Assembly: GCF_011745145.1 (NCBI RefSeq)
Contig: NZ_CP050191.1
Location: forward strand, 4,543,327 to 4,607,326
Length of the DNA stretch: 64,000 bases
Origin: Mycobacterium sp. DL440
GTDB lineage: Bacteria > Actinomycetota > Actinomycetes > Mycobacteriales > Mycobacteriaceae
Direction of reading: 5' to 3'
Under the pieces are notes generated by a model. It ran no database searches. It was given only the letters and a program-made list of their open reading frames with translations, and was not told the DNA's origin. This document shows positions 16,224-25,208 of this stretch, piece after piece; position 1 is the stretch's first letter, and each line of letters opens with the position of its first letter. Position numbers and translations under genes: made by a program.

Positions 16224-18400
16224 CCACCCACGTCCTGGGTATCCGGCACCACGGTCCCGGATCCGCGCGTGCCGTGGTGTCCGAGCTGGACCGCATCCAG
16301 CCGGACATTGTGGTGATCGAAGGGCCGGCCGACGCGGACCGGCTCACCACCGACGTGGATGACACCGACATGGTGCCACCGGTGGCCATCATGGCCTACG
16401 CGGTCGATGACCCCGCGGTGTCGGCGTTCTGGCCGTTCGGCGGCTTCTCCCCCGAGTGGCAGGCTCTGCTGTGGGCCGCCCGCCACCGGGTGCCGGTACG
16501 GTTCTGCGATCTGCCCGCCGCCACTGTGCTGGCACAGCGCGATCAGCGGCACGCGGACGTATCGCGAGTTCGGGTCGACCCGATAGCGGCACTCGCCGAC
16601 GCCGCGGGGTATGACGATCCCGAACGCTGGTGGGACGATGTGGTCGAATCCCGCACGGACGGAACTGGATTCGAGGCGATCATCGAGGCCATGCAGACGG
16701 TGCGGGAGCTCGAACCCGACGATGACGACCCCATCGAGCAGCAGCGCGAAGCACACATGCGTCAGGTGATCCGCAAAGCCGTCAAGGAATTCTCGACGGT
16801 GGCCGTGATCTGCGGGGCCTGGCACACTCCCGCATTGGCTGGGACACTGCCCCCGGCAAGCGCCGATTCGGCACTGCTGCGCGGCCTGCCCAAGGCCAAG
16901 TCAGCGACGGTGTGGGTGCCGTGGACGCATTCGCGGCTGGCCGCGGCGTCGGGTTATGGCGCCGGTATCCGCTCGCCCGGCTGGTATCAGCACGCGTTCC
17001 TGGAGCGGGAACGTCCGGTGGAAACCTGGCTCACGCTGGCGGCCAGGGCATTACGCGACCACGACATCTTCGTCTCCTCGGCCCACGTCATCGAAGGAGT
17101 CCGGCTGGCCAACGCGCTGGCCGCGATGCGGGGCCGGGCCCATCCCGGGTTGAGTGAGGTCAACGAGGCCACCGAATCCGTGCTGTGCGAAGGATCCGAC
17201 ACCCGATTCGGACTGATCGTGCGCGAGCTGGTGATCGGGGAGCGGCTGGGCGGCATTCCCGAACATCTGCCGATGGTGCCGCTGCTCGCCGACATCACCA
17301 AGCAACAGAAGTCATTGCGCCTCAAACCCGACGCAGGTGCCAAGCAGGTCACCCTCGACCTGCGCAAGCCGAACGACCTCGCGAAGTCCCATCTGCTGCA
17401 TCGGCTCGCCGTGCTCGACATTCCGTGGGGCGAACCCGAGCTGACCACCGGGCAGGGCACGTTCAAGGAAGCCTGGACCCTGCAGTGGCAACCTGAGTTC
17501 GCCGTGAAGGTCGTGGTGTCGTCGGTATGGGGCAACACGGTGTACCGCGCCTGCAAGGCCAAACTGGCCGATACCGCCGAGACCGCTACGCATCTGGGAC
17601 AGGTCACCGCGGCGATCGAGGCCGCTCTGCTCGGTGGGGTCGACGAAGCAGTCCCGCAACTGCTCGCGATCCTGGAGAACAAGGCCGCCGTCGACCGGGA
17701 CCTCACCGAGCTCATGGCGGCCCTGCCTGCGCTGGCCCGGTCATTGCGCTACGGCGATGTGCGCCGCACCGACGCGGGTGCGCTCGGTGTGGTCACCACG
17801 TCGCTGCTGCGCCGCGTCAACGTCGGCCTGCCCTCGACGCTGACCGGGCTCGGCCCGGACGCGGCCGCCGAGATGCTCGCGCACGTCAACGCGGTCACCG
17901 ACACCGTCGACCTGCTCGATGCCGACATCCGCGGGGAGTGGCTGGCCACGATCGCGCGTCTGGCCGATCGCGACGATCTGCACGGCAGCCTGGTCGGCCG
18001 TTTCGTCCGCATCGGCGTCGACGGAGCGGTGTTCACCACCAGCGAAGCAGCGCGACGCATGCGCCGCGCCTTGAGCATCGGGGCACCAGCCGACGAGAAG
18101 TCGGCCTGGATCGAGGGTTTTCTGTCCGGCAGCGGGCTGCTGCTGGTGCATGACACCGAACTGCTTTCTGTTATCGACGAATGGCTGACCGTTTTGACGG
18201 CAACGGAGTTCACTGACGTATTGCCGGTGGTGCGTCGGACCTTCAGCACCTTCGACGCGGGCATCAAACGCAACATCGGGCATGCGGTGGCCACGGCAGG
18301 CACCGCTGTCCACACCGAATTCGCCATCGACGCCGAACGCGCCCGCCCCGCGGTGATCGCGGCGGCGGCCATCTTCGCACGAGGTATCGCCCATGACTGA
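16220..18400 (+). CDS. Large DUF5682-like protein of the MoxR-VWA operon
   Basis: The protein has 726 residues from GTG 16220. Its N-terminus reads VLGIRHHGPGSARAV followed by PDIVVIEGPADAD, and near residue 200 it has VAVICGAWHTPAL. The spacing of these His/Glu motifs (G-x-x-H, then P-D-x-V-V-x-E, then G-x-x-H-x-P) resembles the TraB/Tiki/EreA-type hydrolase fold; this is a pattern match, not proof. The C-terminal 350 residues look helical and repetitive. It overlaps the ATPase stop by 4 bp and the VWA gene by 8 bp, so it is an integral member of the operon. It could be the effector enzyme. Confidence 0.78.
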   Translation: MTTHVLGIRHHGPGSARAVVSELDRIQPDIVVIEGPADADRLTTDVDDTDMVPPVAIMAYAVDDPAVSAFWPFGGFSPEWQALLWAARHRVPVRFCDLPAATVLAQRDQRHADVSRVRVDPIAALADAAGYDDPERWWDDVVESRTDGTGFEAIIEAMQTVRELEPDDDDPIEQQREAHMRQVIRKAVKEFSTVAVICGAWHTPALAGTLPPASADSALLRGLPKAKSATVWVPWTHSRLAAASGYGAGIRSPGWYQHAFLERERPVETWLTLAARALRDHDIFVSSAHVIEGVRLANALAAMRGRAHPGLSEVNEATESVLCEGSDTRFGLIVRELVIGERLGGIPEHLPMVPLLADITKQQKSLRLKPDAGAKQVTLDLRKPNDLAKSHLLHRLAVLDIPWGEPELTTGQGTFKEAWTLQWQPEFAVKVVVSSVWGNTVYRACKAKLADTAETATHLGQVTAAIEAALLGGVDEAVPQLLAILENKAAVDRDLTELMAALPALARSLRYGDVRRTDAGALGVVTTSLLRRVNVGLPSTLTGLGPDAAAEMLAHVNAVTDTVDLLDADIRGEWLATIARLADRDDLHGSLVGRFVRIGVDGAVFTTSEAARRMRRALSIGAPADEKSAWIEGFLSGSGLLLVHDTELLSVIDEWLTVLTATEFTDVLPVVRRTFSTFDAGIKRNIGHAVATAGTAVHTEFAIDAERARPAVIAAAAIFARGIAHD

Positions 18401-19547
18401 CGAGACCATCTCCGACGAACGGGACCGCCGGTGGCGGCTGGTGCTGGGGTCGGACGCGGAGTCACTGCCGAGCCTGCAAGGCGGTGATGTCGACATGGAC
18501 AAAGCGCTGTCGGCGCTCTATGACCGCAAAGGGGGACTCGGCGGTTCGGCTCCATCGGTGGCGCGTTGGCTGGGTGATATACGAAAGTACTTCCCCAGCA
18601 CGGTGGTTCAGGTGATGCAGCAGGATGCCATCGAACGGCTCAACCTGCGCATGCTGCTGCTCGAACCGGAGATGATGGACAGCGTCGTACCGGACCTGTC
18701 ATTGGCCACGACGCTCATCACGCTGGGGCAGGCCATTCCCGACGAATCCAAGGCGTCGGCCCGGGCCCTGGTGCGCAAGGTCGTCGAGGACATCGAGCGG
18801 CGCATCGCCGGCGGCACCCGGGCCACGCTGCGCGGGGCGCTGTCCCGCAATGCCCGCACCAGCCGTCCGCTGGCGTCCGACATCGACTGGAACCGCACCA
18901 TCGCGCGCAACCTGAAAACGTTTCAGCCCGAACTGAACACGATCATCCCCGAACGGCTGGTCGGGTTCCGTCGGGCCGGCCGCTCGGTGACCAAGGACAT
19001 CGTGCTGGCCATCGACCAGTCCGGGTCGATGGCCGAATCGATTGTGTACTCCGCGGTTTTCGGCGCGGTGATCGCCTCGATGCGGTCGCTGCGCACGTCG
19101 CTCGTGGTGTTCGATACCGAAGTTGTCGACCTCACCGACCTGCTCGACGACCCCGTCGACGTGCTGTTCGGCACTCAACTCGGCGGCGGCACCGACATCA
19201 ACCGGGCCATCGCGTACTGCCAGACCCTGATCAGCCGCCCGGTCGACAGCATCTTCGTCCTGATCTCCGACCTCTACGAGGGCGGTGTCCGCGACGAGAT
19301 GCTCGCCCGCGTCAGACAACTCGTCGACGCGGGCGTCCAGATGGTGGTGCTGCTGGCGTTGTCCGATTCGGGCGCACCGTCGTTCGACCGGGAGATCGCC
19401 GCCGATCTGGCCGCCATGGAGATCCCGGCGTTCGCCTGCACGCCCGACGCGTTTCCCGAGCTGCTGGCCCTGGCCATCAACAAGGGCGACATCCGCGGTT
19501 GGGCGGACCGAACCGGCCTCGCCCAGCGCGGGATGGACGCGCCCTAG
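18393..19547 (+). CDS. VWA-domain protein with intact MIDAS
   Basis: This 384-residue protein has a helical N-terminal half (1-190) and a CoxE-like von Willebrand A domain (about 195-375). All MIDAS positions are present: D208-x-S210-x-S212 in AIDQSGSM, T267 in GGGTDINRA, and D293 in LISDLYEGG. VWA proteins with intact MIDAS bind a divalent metal and pair with MoxR ATPases. ATG 18393 overlaps the previous gene by 8 bp. Its stop interlocks with the ipdF stop on the other strand (4-bp overlap), leaving no room for an intergenic terminator. Confidence 0.92.
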   Translation: MTDETISDERDRRWRLVLGSDAESLPSLQGGDVDMDKALSALYDRKGGLGGSAPSVARWLGDIRKYFPSTVVQVMQQDAIERLNLRMLLLEPEMMDSVVPDLSLATTLITLGQAIPDESKASARALVRKVVEDIERRIAGGTRATLRGALSRNARTSRPLASDIDWNRTIARNLKTFQPELNTIIPERLVGFRRAGRSVTKDIVLAIDQSGSMAESIVYSAVFGAVIASMRSLRTSLVVFDTEVVDLTDLLDDPVDVLFGTQLGGGTDINRAIAYCQTLISRPVDSIFVLISDLYEGGVRDEMLARVRQLVDAGVQMVVLLALSDSGAPSFDREIAADLAAMEIPAFACTPDAFPELLALAINKGDIRGWADRTGLAQRGMDAP

Positions 19548-20335
19548 GCCCGCTGGCTGGAAACCGAGATGACCTCGCCGGTGAGGTAGCTCGAGTAGTC
19601 GCTGGCCAGGTACGCGATGGTGGTGGCGATCTCCCAGGGTTCGGCCGCGCGACCGAACGCCTCATCCGAGGACAGCCGGTCCAGCAGGGCCGCATCGGCC
19701 GACTTCTCCAGGAACTTGTGCCGCGCGATGCTCGGCGACACCGCGTTGATCCGGACCCCGTGCTCGACGGCTTCGATGGCGCTGCACCGGGTCAGCGCCA
19801 TCACACCGGCCTTGGCGGCGGCGTAATGGGACTGAGAATGCTGCGCGCGCCAGCCGAGGACACTGGCGTTGTTGACAATCACTCCACCGTGCTCGACGTC
19901 GCGGAAGTAGCGCAAGGCCGCGCGGGTCGCCCGCATCACCGAGGTCAGCGTGACGTTGAGGACGCGGTCCCACTCGTCGTCGGTCATGTCGACCAGCGGG
20001 GTTTCGCCCCCCAGACCGGCATTGTTGACCAGCACGTCCAGGCGGCCCATCTTTTCGACCGACCGGGCGATCAGCGCGTCGACCGCCTCGGTGGAGGTGA
20101 CGTCGCAGACCACAGCCTCGACCCGACCCAGGCCGAGCTCGGCCAGCTGGTCGCGGGTCTCGTTCAACCGGCGCTCGTGGTAGTCGGACACCACTACGTC
20201 GGCACCCTCGAGCAGCGCACGCCGCGCGGTGGACGAGCCGATGCCGGTGCCCGCGGCGGCGGTGACCAGGACGACCTTGCCCGCCAAGAGGCCGTGGCCC
20301 TCAACCTCGTTCGGAGCGATGGACAGATCGGTCAT
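19544..20335 (-). CDS. ipdF: Short-chain dehydrogenase IpdF (HIP pathway)
   Basis: This 263-residue SDR has the cofactor motif in TAAAGTGIG, NNAG in VLVNNAGLGG, and the catalytic Ser and Y-x-x-x-K in SVLGWRAQHSQSHYAAAKAG. It corresponds to Rv3559c/IpdF, reported to act on a hydroxylated HIP-CoA intermediate in C/D-ring degradation. It follows fadE30 by 31 bp on the same strand, as in M. tuberculosis, and should be controlled by the KstR2 operator at 21532. Its 3' end overlaps the convergent VWA gene by 4 bp, which marks the edge of the inserted accessory block. Confidence 0.88.
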   Translation of the reverse strand: MTDLSIAPNEVEGHGLLAGKVVLVTAAAGTGIGSSTARRALLEGADVVVSDYHERRLNETRDQLAELGLGRVEAVVCDVTSTEAVDALIARSVEKMGRLDVLVNNAGLGGETPLVDMTDDEWDRVLNVTLTSVMRATRAALRYFRDVEHGGVIVNNASVLGWRAQHSQSHYAAAKAGVMALTRCSAIEAVEHGVRINAVSPSIARHKFLEKSADAALLDRLSSDEAFGRAAEPWEIATTIAYLASDYSSYLTGEVISVSSQRA

Positions 20336-20366
20336 CAGTCTTCTCCTATGGTCTTCGCACGAGCGC

Positions 20367-21515
20367 TCATCCGCGAGCCTCTCGGGGTAGGCCGAGCACC
20401 CGCTCGGCGATGATGTTGCGCTGGATTTCGTTGGACCCGCCGTAGATGGTGTCCGAACGGGAGAACAAGTACAGCCGCTGCCACTCGTCGAACTCGCCCC
20501 CGGGCAGCGTCAGCCCGGCCGTGCCCTGCACGTCCATGGCGATCTCGCCGAGCTCGCGATGCCAGTTGGCCCACAACAGCTTCGACACGTTGTCTTGGCC
20601 AGGTTGTTCGACATCCATGGTGGCCAGGGAGTAGGACCGCATGGCCTGCAGGCCGGTCCACGACTCGGTCAGCCGCTGGCGGATCAGCGGGTCGTCGGCC
20701 GCACCGGTGCGCTTGGCCAGCTCGACGAGGTTGGAATGCTCACGCGCGTAGCGGATCTGCTGACCCAGCGTGGATACCCCGCGCTCGAAGGTGAGCGTGC
20801 CCATCGCCACGCGCCAGCCGTCACCTGGCTGGCCGACGACGAGGGACGCCTCAGTGCGGGCGTCGTCGAAGAACACCTCGTTGAACTCGGAGTCTCCGGT
20901 CAGCTGGATGATCGGGCGGATCTCGGCGCCCGGCTGATCCAGCGGCACCAGCAGATAGGACAACCCGGCGTGCCGCTTGGAGCCCTTCTCGGTGCGCGCG
21001 ACCACGAAGCACCACTGTGCCCAGTGTGCGAGTGACGTCCATACCTTCTGGCCGTTGATCACCCACTCGTCACCGACCAGCTCGGCCGTTGTCGCGACGT
21101 TGGCCAGGTCACTGCCGGCGTTGGGCTCGGAGTAGCCCTGGCTCCACAGCTCGGTGACGTCGAGGATCTTGGGCAGGAACCGCTGCTGCTGTTCGGGGGT
21201 GCCGTACTCGATGAGCGTCGGCCCGAGCAGTTCCTCGCCCAGGTGGTTGACCTTGTCGGGCGCGTTGGCGCGGGCGTACTCCTCATAGAAGGCGACGCGG
21301 TGCGCGACCGACAGGCCGCGGCCGCCGTGCTCCACCGGCCAGCCGAGGCAGGTCAGACCCGCCGCGGCCAGATGCTGATTCCACGCCCGTCGTTCTTCGA
21401 AGGCTTCGTGCTCACGCCCCGGTCCGCCCAGGCCCTTGAGCGCTGCGAATTCGCCTACAAGATTGTCTGCGAGCCACTGCCGGACCTCGGCCCGGAACTC
21501 CTGGACCTCTATCAC
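20367..21515 (-). CDS. fadE30: Acyl-CoA dehydrogenase FadE30
   Basis: This 382-residue flavin acyl-CoA dehydrogenase has family motifs QGYSEPNAGSDLAN, NGQKVWTSLAHWA and the C-terminal GGSNEIQRNIIAERVLGLPRE. FadE30 (Rv3560c) is known to dehydrogenate HIP-CoA, the product of FadD3. The start is GTG 21515; no clear ribosome site precedes it and the KstR2 operator is only 17 bp upstream, so the transcript may be leaderless. It diverges from fadD3 and is followed by ipdF. Confidence 0.92.
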   Translation of the reverse strand: MIEVQEFRAEVRQWLADNLVGEFAALKGLGGPGREHEAFEERRAWNQHLAAAGLTCLGWPVEHGGRGLSVAHRVAFYEEYARANAPDKVNHLGEELLGPTLIEYGTPEQQQRFLPKILDVTELWSQGYSEPNAGSDLANVATTAELVGDEWVINGQKVWTSLAHWAQWCFVVARTEKGSKRHAGLSYLLVPLDQPGAEIRPIIQLTGDSEFNEVFFDDARTEASLVVGQPGDGWRVAMGTLTFERGVSTLGQQIRYAREHSNLVELAKRTGAADDPLIRQRLTESWTGLQAMRSYSLATMDVEQPGQDNVSKLLWANWHRELGEIAMDVQGTAGLTLPGGEFDEWQRLYLFSRSDTIYGGSNEIQRNIIAERVLGLPREARG

Positions 21516-21531
21516 CCCTGTAGGCTAACCT

Positions 21532-21545
21532 ACCAAGCACTTGCT
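21532..21545. promoter_or_regulatory. KstR2 operator between fadE30 and fadD3
   Basis: ACCAAGCACTTGCT fits AnCAAGnnCTTGnT at all defined positions. It lies in the 47-bp divergent region and can control fadE30-ipdF on one side and the fadD3-fadE33 operon on the other. Confidence 0.9.
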
Positions 21546-21562
21546 TTGTTAAGGGAGCATCG

Positions 21563-23134
21563 ATGACGAGCGATCGCCGCACCGTTCCAGCGGTGCTGGA
21601 CCGGATTGCCGTGCAGTATTCGGACCATGAGGCCCTGGTCAGTACCGCCGGCGGAGCCGGCGATCCAGCCTTAGATCAGCGACTGACATACCGAGACCTG
21701 CGCGCGCACGTACGCCAAGCCGCCGCGGCGATGATCGACCTCGGTGTCGAACCCGGCGACCGCGTGGCGATCTGGTCGCCCAACACCTGGCACTGGGTGG
21801 TGGCCTGCCTGGCCATCCACTACGCGGGCGCACAGATGGTGCCGCTGAACACGCGCTACACCGCCAGCGAGGCCACCGACATCCTGGCCCGCACCGAGGC
21901 TCCGCTGCTGATCGCCGCGGGCGAGTTCCTCGGATCGGACCGCGCCGCCGAGCTGAACCGCGATGCGCTGCCCGCTTTGCGCCACATCGTGCGGGTGCCG
22001 ATCGACAAGAACGACGGCACGTGGGATGAGTTCGTGGCGCGAGGCACTGACCTCGAGGGCGTCGACGCGCGCGCCGCGGCGGTCCAACCCGACGACGTCT
22101 CCGACATCCTCTTCACCTCCGGCACCACGGGACGCAGCAAGGGCGTGCGGTGCGCACACCGCCAGTCGCTCGACGGATCTGCGGCCTGGGCCGAGTGCGG
22201 TCAAGTCACCAGCGCCGACCGCTACCTGTGCATCAACCCGTTCTTCCACAACTTCGGCTACAAGGCCGGCATCCTGGCCTGCCTGCAGACTGGCGCGACG
22301 CTGTACCCGGTGCTCACGTTCAAGCCCGAGCAGGTGCTGAAAACCATCGCCGAACAGCGCATCACTGTGCTCCCCGGTCCGCCGACCATCTTCCAGACCC
22401 TGCTGGACCATCCCAACCGCGCCGACTACGACCTGTCCTCGCTGCGCTTCTCGGTGACCGGAGCGGCCGTCGTCCCGGTGGTCCTGATCGAGCGGATGCA
22501 ATCCGAACTCGACATCGATATCGTCCTGACCGCCTACGGCCTGACCGAGGCGGCCGGATTCGGCACCATGTGTAGCGCCGACGACGATGCCGTCACCGTG
22601 GCCACCACCTGCGGCCGGCCCATCGCCGATTTCGAACTACGCCTGGATGATTCGGGCGAGGTGCTCCTGCGCGGACCCAACGTCATGCTCGGCTACCTCG
22701 ATGATCCAGCCGCAACGGCCGGCACCATCGACTCTGAGGGCTGGCTACACACCGGCGACATCGGCACGCTCGACGCGCGCGGCAACCTGACCATCACCGA
22801 TCGTCTCAAGGACATGTACATCAGCGGTGGGTTCAACGTGTACCCGGCCGAGATCGAGCAGGTCCTGGCCCGCTTGGACGGGGTCACCGAATCCGCGGTG
22901 ATCGGCATTCCCGACGAGCGGCTCGGCGAAGTCGGCAAGGCCTACGTGGTGCTCAAGCCCGGGGTGGCGCTCGATGAGGCCGCCGTGATCGCTTACGCGC
23001 GTGAGCATCTGGCGAACTTCAAGGCGCCGCGGTCAGTGGAATTTCTGGATGTGCTGCCGCGAAATCCGGGCGGCAAGGTGATCAAACCGGTGCTGCGCAG
23101 CAGAGGGACCCGAGAAGGGGTGCAATGGACCTGA
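21563..23134 (+). CDS. fadD3: HIP-CoA ligase FadD3
   Basis: This 523-residue acyl/aryl-CoA synthetase uses ATP to join CoA to HIP, the two-ring propionate left after steroid rings A and B are removed. Adenylation motifs are visible: DILFTSGTTGRSKGV, AYGLTEAAGFG, GWLHTGDIGTLD and the C-terminal PRNPGGKVIKP with the catalytic Lys. AAGGGAG lies 7 bp before ATG 21563. It heads an operon with fadE31, fadE32 and fadE33 behind a KstR2 operator and overlaps fadE31 by 10 bp. Gene order equals Rv3561-Rv3564. Confidence 0.94.
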   Translation: MTSDRRTVPAVLDRIAVQYSDHEALVSTAGGAGDPALDQRLTYRDLRAHVRQAAAAMIDLGVEPGDRVAIWSPNTWHWVVACLAIHYAGAQMVPLNTRYTASEATDILARTEAPLLIAAGEFLGSDRAAELNRDALPALRHIVRVPIDKNDGTWDEFVARGTDLEGVDARAAAVQPDDVSDILFTSGTTGRSKGVRCAHRQSLDGSAAWAECGQVTSADRYLCINPFFHNFGYKAGILACLQTGATLYPVLTFKPEQVLKTIAEQRITVLPGPPTIFQTLLDHPNRADYDLSSLRFSVTGAAVVPVVLIERMQSELDIDIVLTAYGLTEAAGFGTMCSADDDAVTVATTCGRPIADFELRLDDSGEVLLRGPNVMLGYLDDPAATAGTIDSEGWLHTGDIGTLDARGNLTITDRLKDMYISGGFNVYPAEIEQVLARLDGVTESAVIGIPDERLGEVGKAYVVLKPGVALDEAAVIAYAREHLANFKAPRSVEFLDVLPRNPGGKVIKPVLRSRGTREGVQWT

Positions 23135-24255
23135 CATTCGACGACGAGACCGAGGCCTTTCGGGCCGAGGTCCGCGACTTCCTGACGGCCAACCGGGACT
23201 CGTTCCCGACGAAGTCGTACGACACCCTTGAGGGTTTCGAACAGCACCGCCGTTGGGACAAGGTGCTTTTCGACGCCGGACTGTCGGTGATCGCCTGGCC
23301 CAAGGAGTACGGCGGCCGCGACGCCACCCTGCTGCAGTGGGTGGTGTTCGAGGAGGAGTACTTCCACGCCGGGGCACCTGGCAGGGCCTCCGCCAACGGC
23401 ACCGCGATGCTGGCCCCGACACTGTTCGCGCACGGCACCGAGGAACAACTTCAGCGCGTGCTGCCGAAGATGGCCAGTGGCGAGGAGATCTGGGCGCAGG
23501 CCTGGTCCGAGCCCGAGTCGGGCAGCGATCTGGCCTCGCTGCGCTCGACAGCCACGCAGGTCGACGGCGGCTGGAAGCTCAACGGACAGAAGATCTGGAG
23601 CTCACGCGCACCGTTCGGTGAGCGCGGCTTCGGCCTGTTCCGCTCCGACCCGGAGGCGCAGCGTCACAAGGGTCTGACCTACTTCATGTTCGACCTCAAG
23701 GCTCCCGGGATCACCGTGCGCCCGATCGCGCAGCTCGGCGGGGACACCGGATTCGGCGAGATCTTCCTCGACGACGTGTTCGTCCCGGACCACGACGTGA
23801 TCGGCGGCGTGCACGAGGGCTGGCGCGCCGCGATGAGCACGTCGAGCAACGAGCGCGGCATGTCGCTGCGCAGCCCGGCCCGATTCGTGGCACCTGCGGA
23901 ACGTCTTGTGTCGCTTTGGAAGTCGAATCCAGACCCGGTGTTCACCGACCGGGTGGCCGACGCCTGGATCAAGGCGCAGGCCTACCGGCTGCACACCTTC
24001 GGCACCGTGACCCGGCTGGCCAACGGCGGTGAACTGGGAGCCGAGTCCTCGGTGACCAAGGTGTTCTGGTCCGACCTGGACGTCGCCCTGCATCAGACCG
24101 CGCTGGACATGCAAGGACCCGACGCCGAGCTCGCAGACCACTGGACCGAAGGCCTGCTGTTCGCGCTCGGCGGCCCGATCTACGCCGGCACCAACGAGAT
24201 CCAGCGCAACATCATTGCGGAGCGGCTCCTCGGCCTGCCGCGGGAGGCAAAGTGA
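23125..24255 (+). CDS. fadE31: Acyl-CoA dehydrogenase FadE31
   Basis: This 376-residue acyl-CoA dehydrogenase subunit carries WSEPESGSDLASLR, NGQKIWSSRA and the C-terminal GTNEIQRNIIAERLLGLPRE. In M. tuberculosis FadE31 (Rv3562) is reported to form heteromers with FadE32 or FadE33 and to act late in HIP degradation. The start overlaps fadD3 by 10 bp and the stop overlaps fadE32 by 4 bp. Confidence 0.92.
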   Translation: MDLTFDDETEAFRAEVRDFLTANRDSFPTKSYDTLEGFEQHRRWDKVLFDAGLSVIAWPKEYGGRDATLLQWVVFEEEYFHAGAPGRASANGTAMLAPTLFAHGTEEQLQRVLPKMASGEEIWAQAWSEPESGSDLASLRSTATQVDGGWKLNGQKIWSSRAPFGERGFGLFRSDPEAQRHKGLTYFMFDLKAPGITVRPIAQLGGDTGFGEIFLDDVFVPDHDVIGGVHEGWRAAMSTSSNERGMSLRSPARFVAPAERLVSLWKSNPDPVFTDRVADAWIKAQAYRLHTFGTVTRLANGGELGAESSVTKVFWSDLDVALHQTALDMQGPDAELADHWTEGLLFALGGPIYAGTNEIQRNIIAERLLGLPREAK

Positions 24256-25208
24256 ACTTCGAAATCGACGAACAGCAGCGGGACTTCGCGGCCAGCATCG
24301 ACGCCGCACTGGGCGCCGCCGATGTCCCGGCTGCGGTACGCGCGTGGGGTGACGGTGACACCGCACCTGGCGCCAAGGTGTGGGCACAGCTGACCGACCT
24401 CGGAGTGACCGCTCTGCTGGTGCCGGAGAAGTACGACGGCATCGAGGCCCACCCGGTCGACCTCGTCGTCGCCCTGGAGCGGTTGGGCTATTGGGCGGTG
24501 CCCGGTCCGGTGACCGAATCCATCGCCGTGGCACCGATCCTGCTCGCGAACGACGAACGCTCCGCACAACTCGCCTCCGGCGAGCTGATCGCCACCGTCG
24601 CGATGCCTCCGCAGGTGCCGCGCGCCGTCAACGCCGATGTCGCGGGACTTACCCTACTGGCCGCCGACGGTCAGGTCGGCGATGCGACGGTGGGCGCCGC
24701 CCACGATTCCGTCGACCCGGCCCGAAAGCTGTTCGACGTCACCGCATCCGGTGACACGCAGGCCGCGGACACCGCACGGGCCTACGAGTTCGGTGTGCTG
24801 GCGACCGCCGCCCAGCTGGTCGGTGCCGGCCAGGCCGTGCTGGATCAGTCCGTCGAATACGCCAAGCAGCGCACCCAGTTCGGCCGGATCATCGGCTCGT
24901 ACCAGGCCATCAAGCACAAGCTGGCCGATGTGCTCATCGCCGTCGAAATGGCCCGCCCGCTGGTCTACGGTGCGGCGCTGTCGCTGGCGGAGGGATCGCC
25001 CCACACCGCACGTGACATCAGCGCCGCCAAGGTGGCCGCCGCCGACGCCGCGCTGCTGGCCGCCCGCTCGGCGCTGCAGACCCACGGCGCCATCGGGTTC
25101 ACCCAGGAACACGACCTGTCCCTGGCACTGCTGCGCGTACAGGCGTTGCGCAGCACCTGGGGCGACCCCACTACCCATCGCCGTCGACTCCTGGAGGCCC
25201 TCTCGTGA
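24252..25208 (+). CDS. fadE32: Acyl-CoA dehydrogenase subunit FadE32
   Basis: This 318-residue, shortened acyl-CoA dehydrogenase subunit contains YAKQRTQFGRIIGSYQAIKHK and a late HGAIGFTQEHDLSL. It lacks the EIQRN-type C-terminal motif seen in FadE31, as expected for the companion subunit of a heterotetramer. It begins at GTG 24252 overlapping the fadE31 stop by 4 bp and overlaps fadE33 by 4 bp, so the three subunits are translationally coupled. Confidence 0.9.
   Translation: MNFEIDEQQRDFAASIDAALGAADVPAAVRAWGDGDTAPGAKVWAQLTDLGVTALLVPEKYDGIEAHPVDLVVALERLGYWAVPGPVTESIAVAPILLANDERSAQLASGELIATVAMPPQVPRAVNADVAGLTLLAADGQVGDATVGAAHDSVDPARKLFDVTASGDTQAADTARAYEFGVLATAAQLVGAGQAVLDQSVEYAKQRTQFGRIIGSYQAIKHKLADVLIAVEMARPLVYGAALSLAEGSPHTARDISAAKVAAADAALLAARSALQTHGAIGFTQEHDLSLALLRVQALRSTWGDPTTHRRRLLEALS

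Noticed and set aside
21519..21531. TAGGCTAACCTAC resembling an IdeR box
   Set aside because: Only the right half of the consensus matches and the left six bases do not; more likely promoter elements beside the KstR2 operator.
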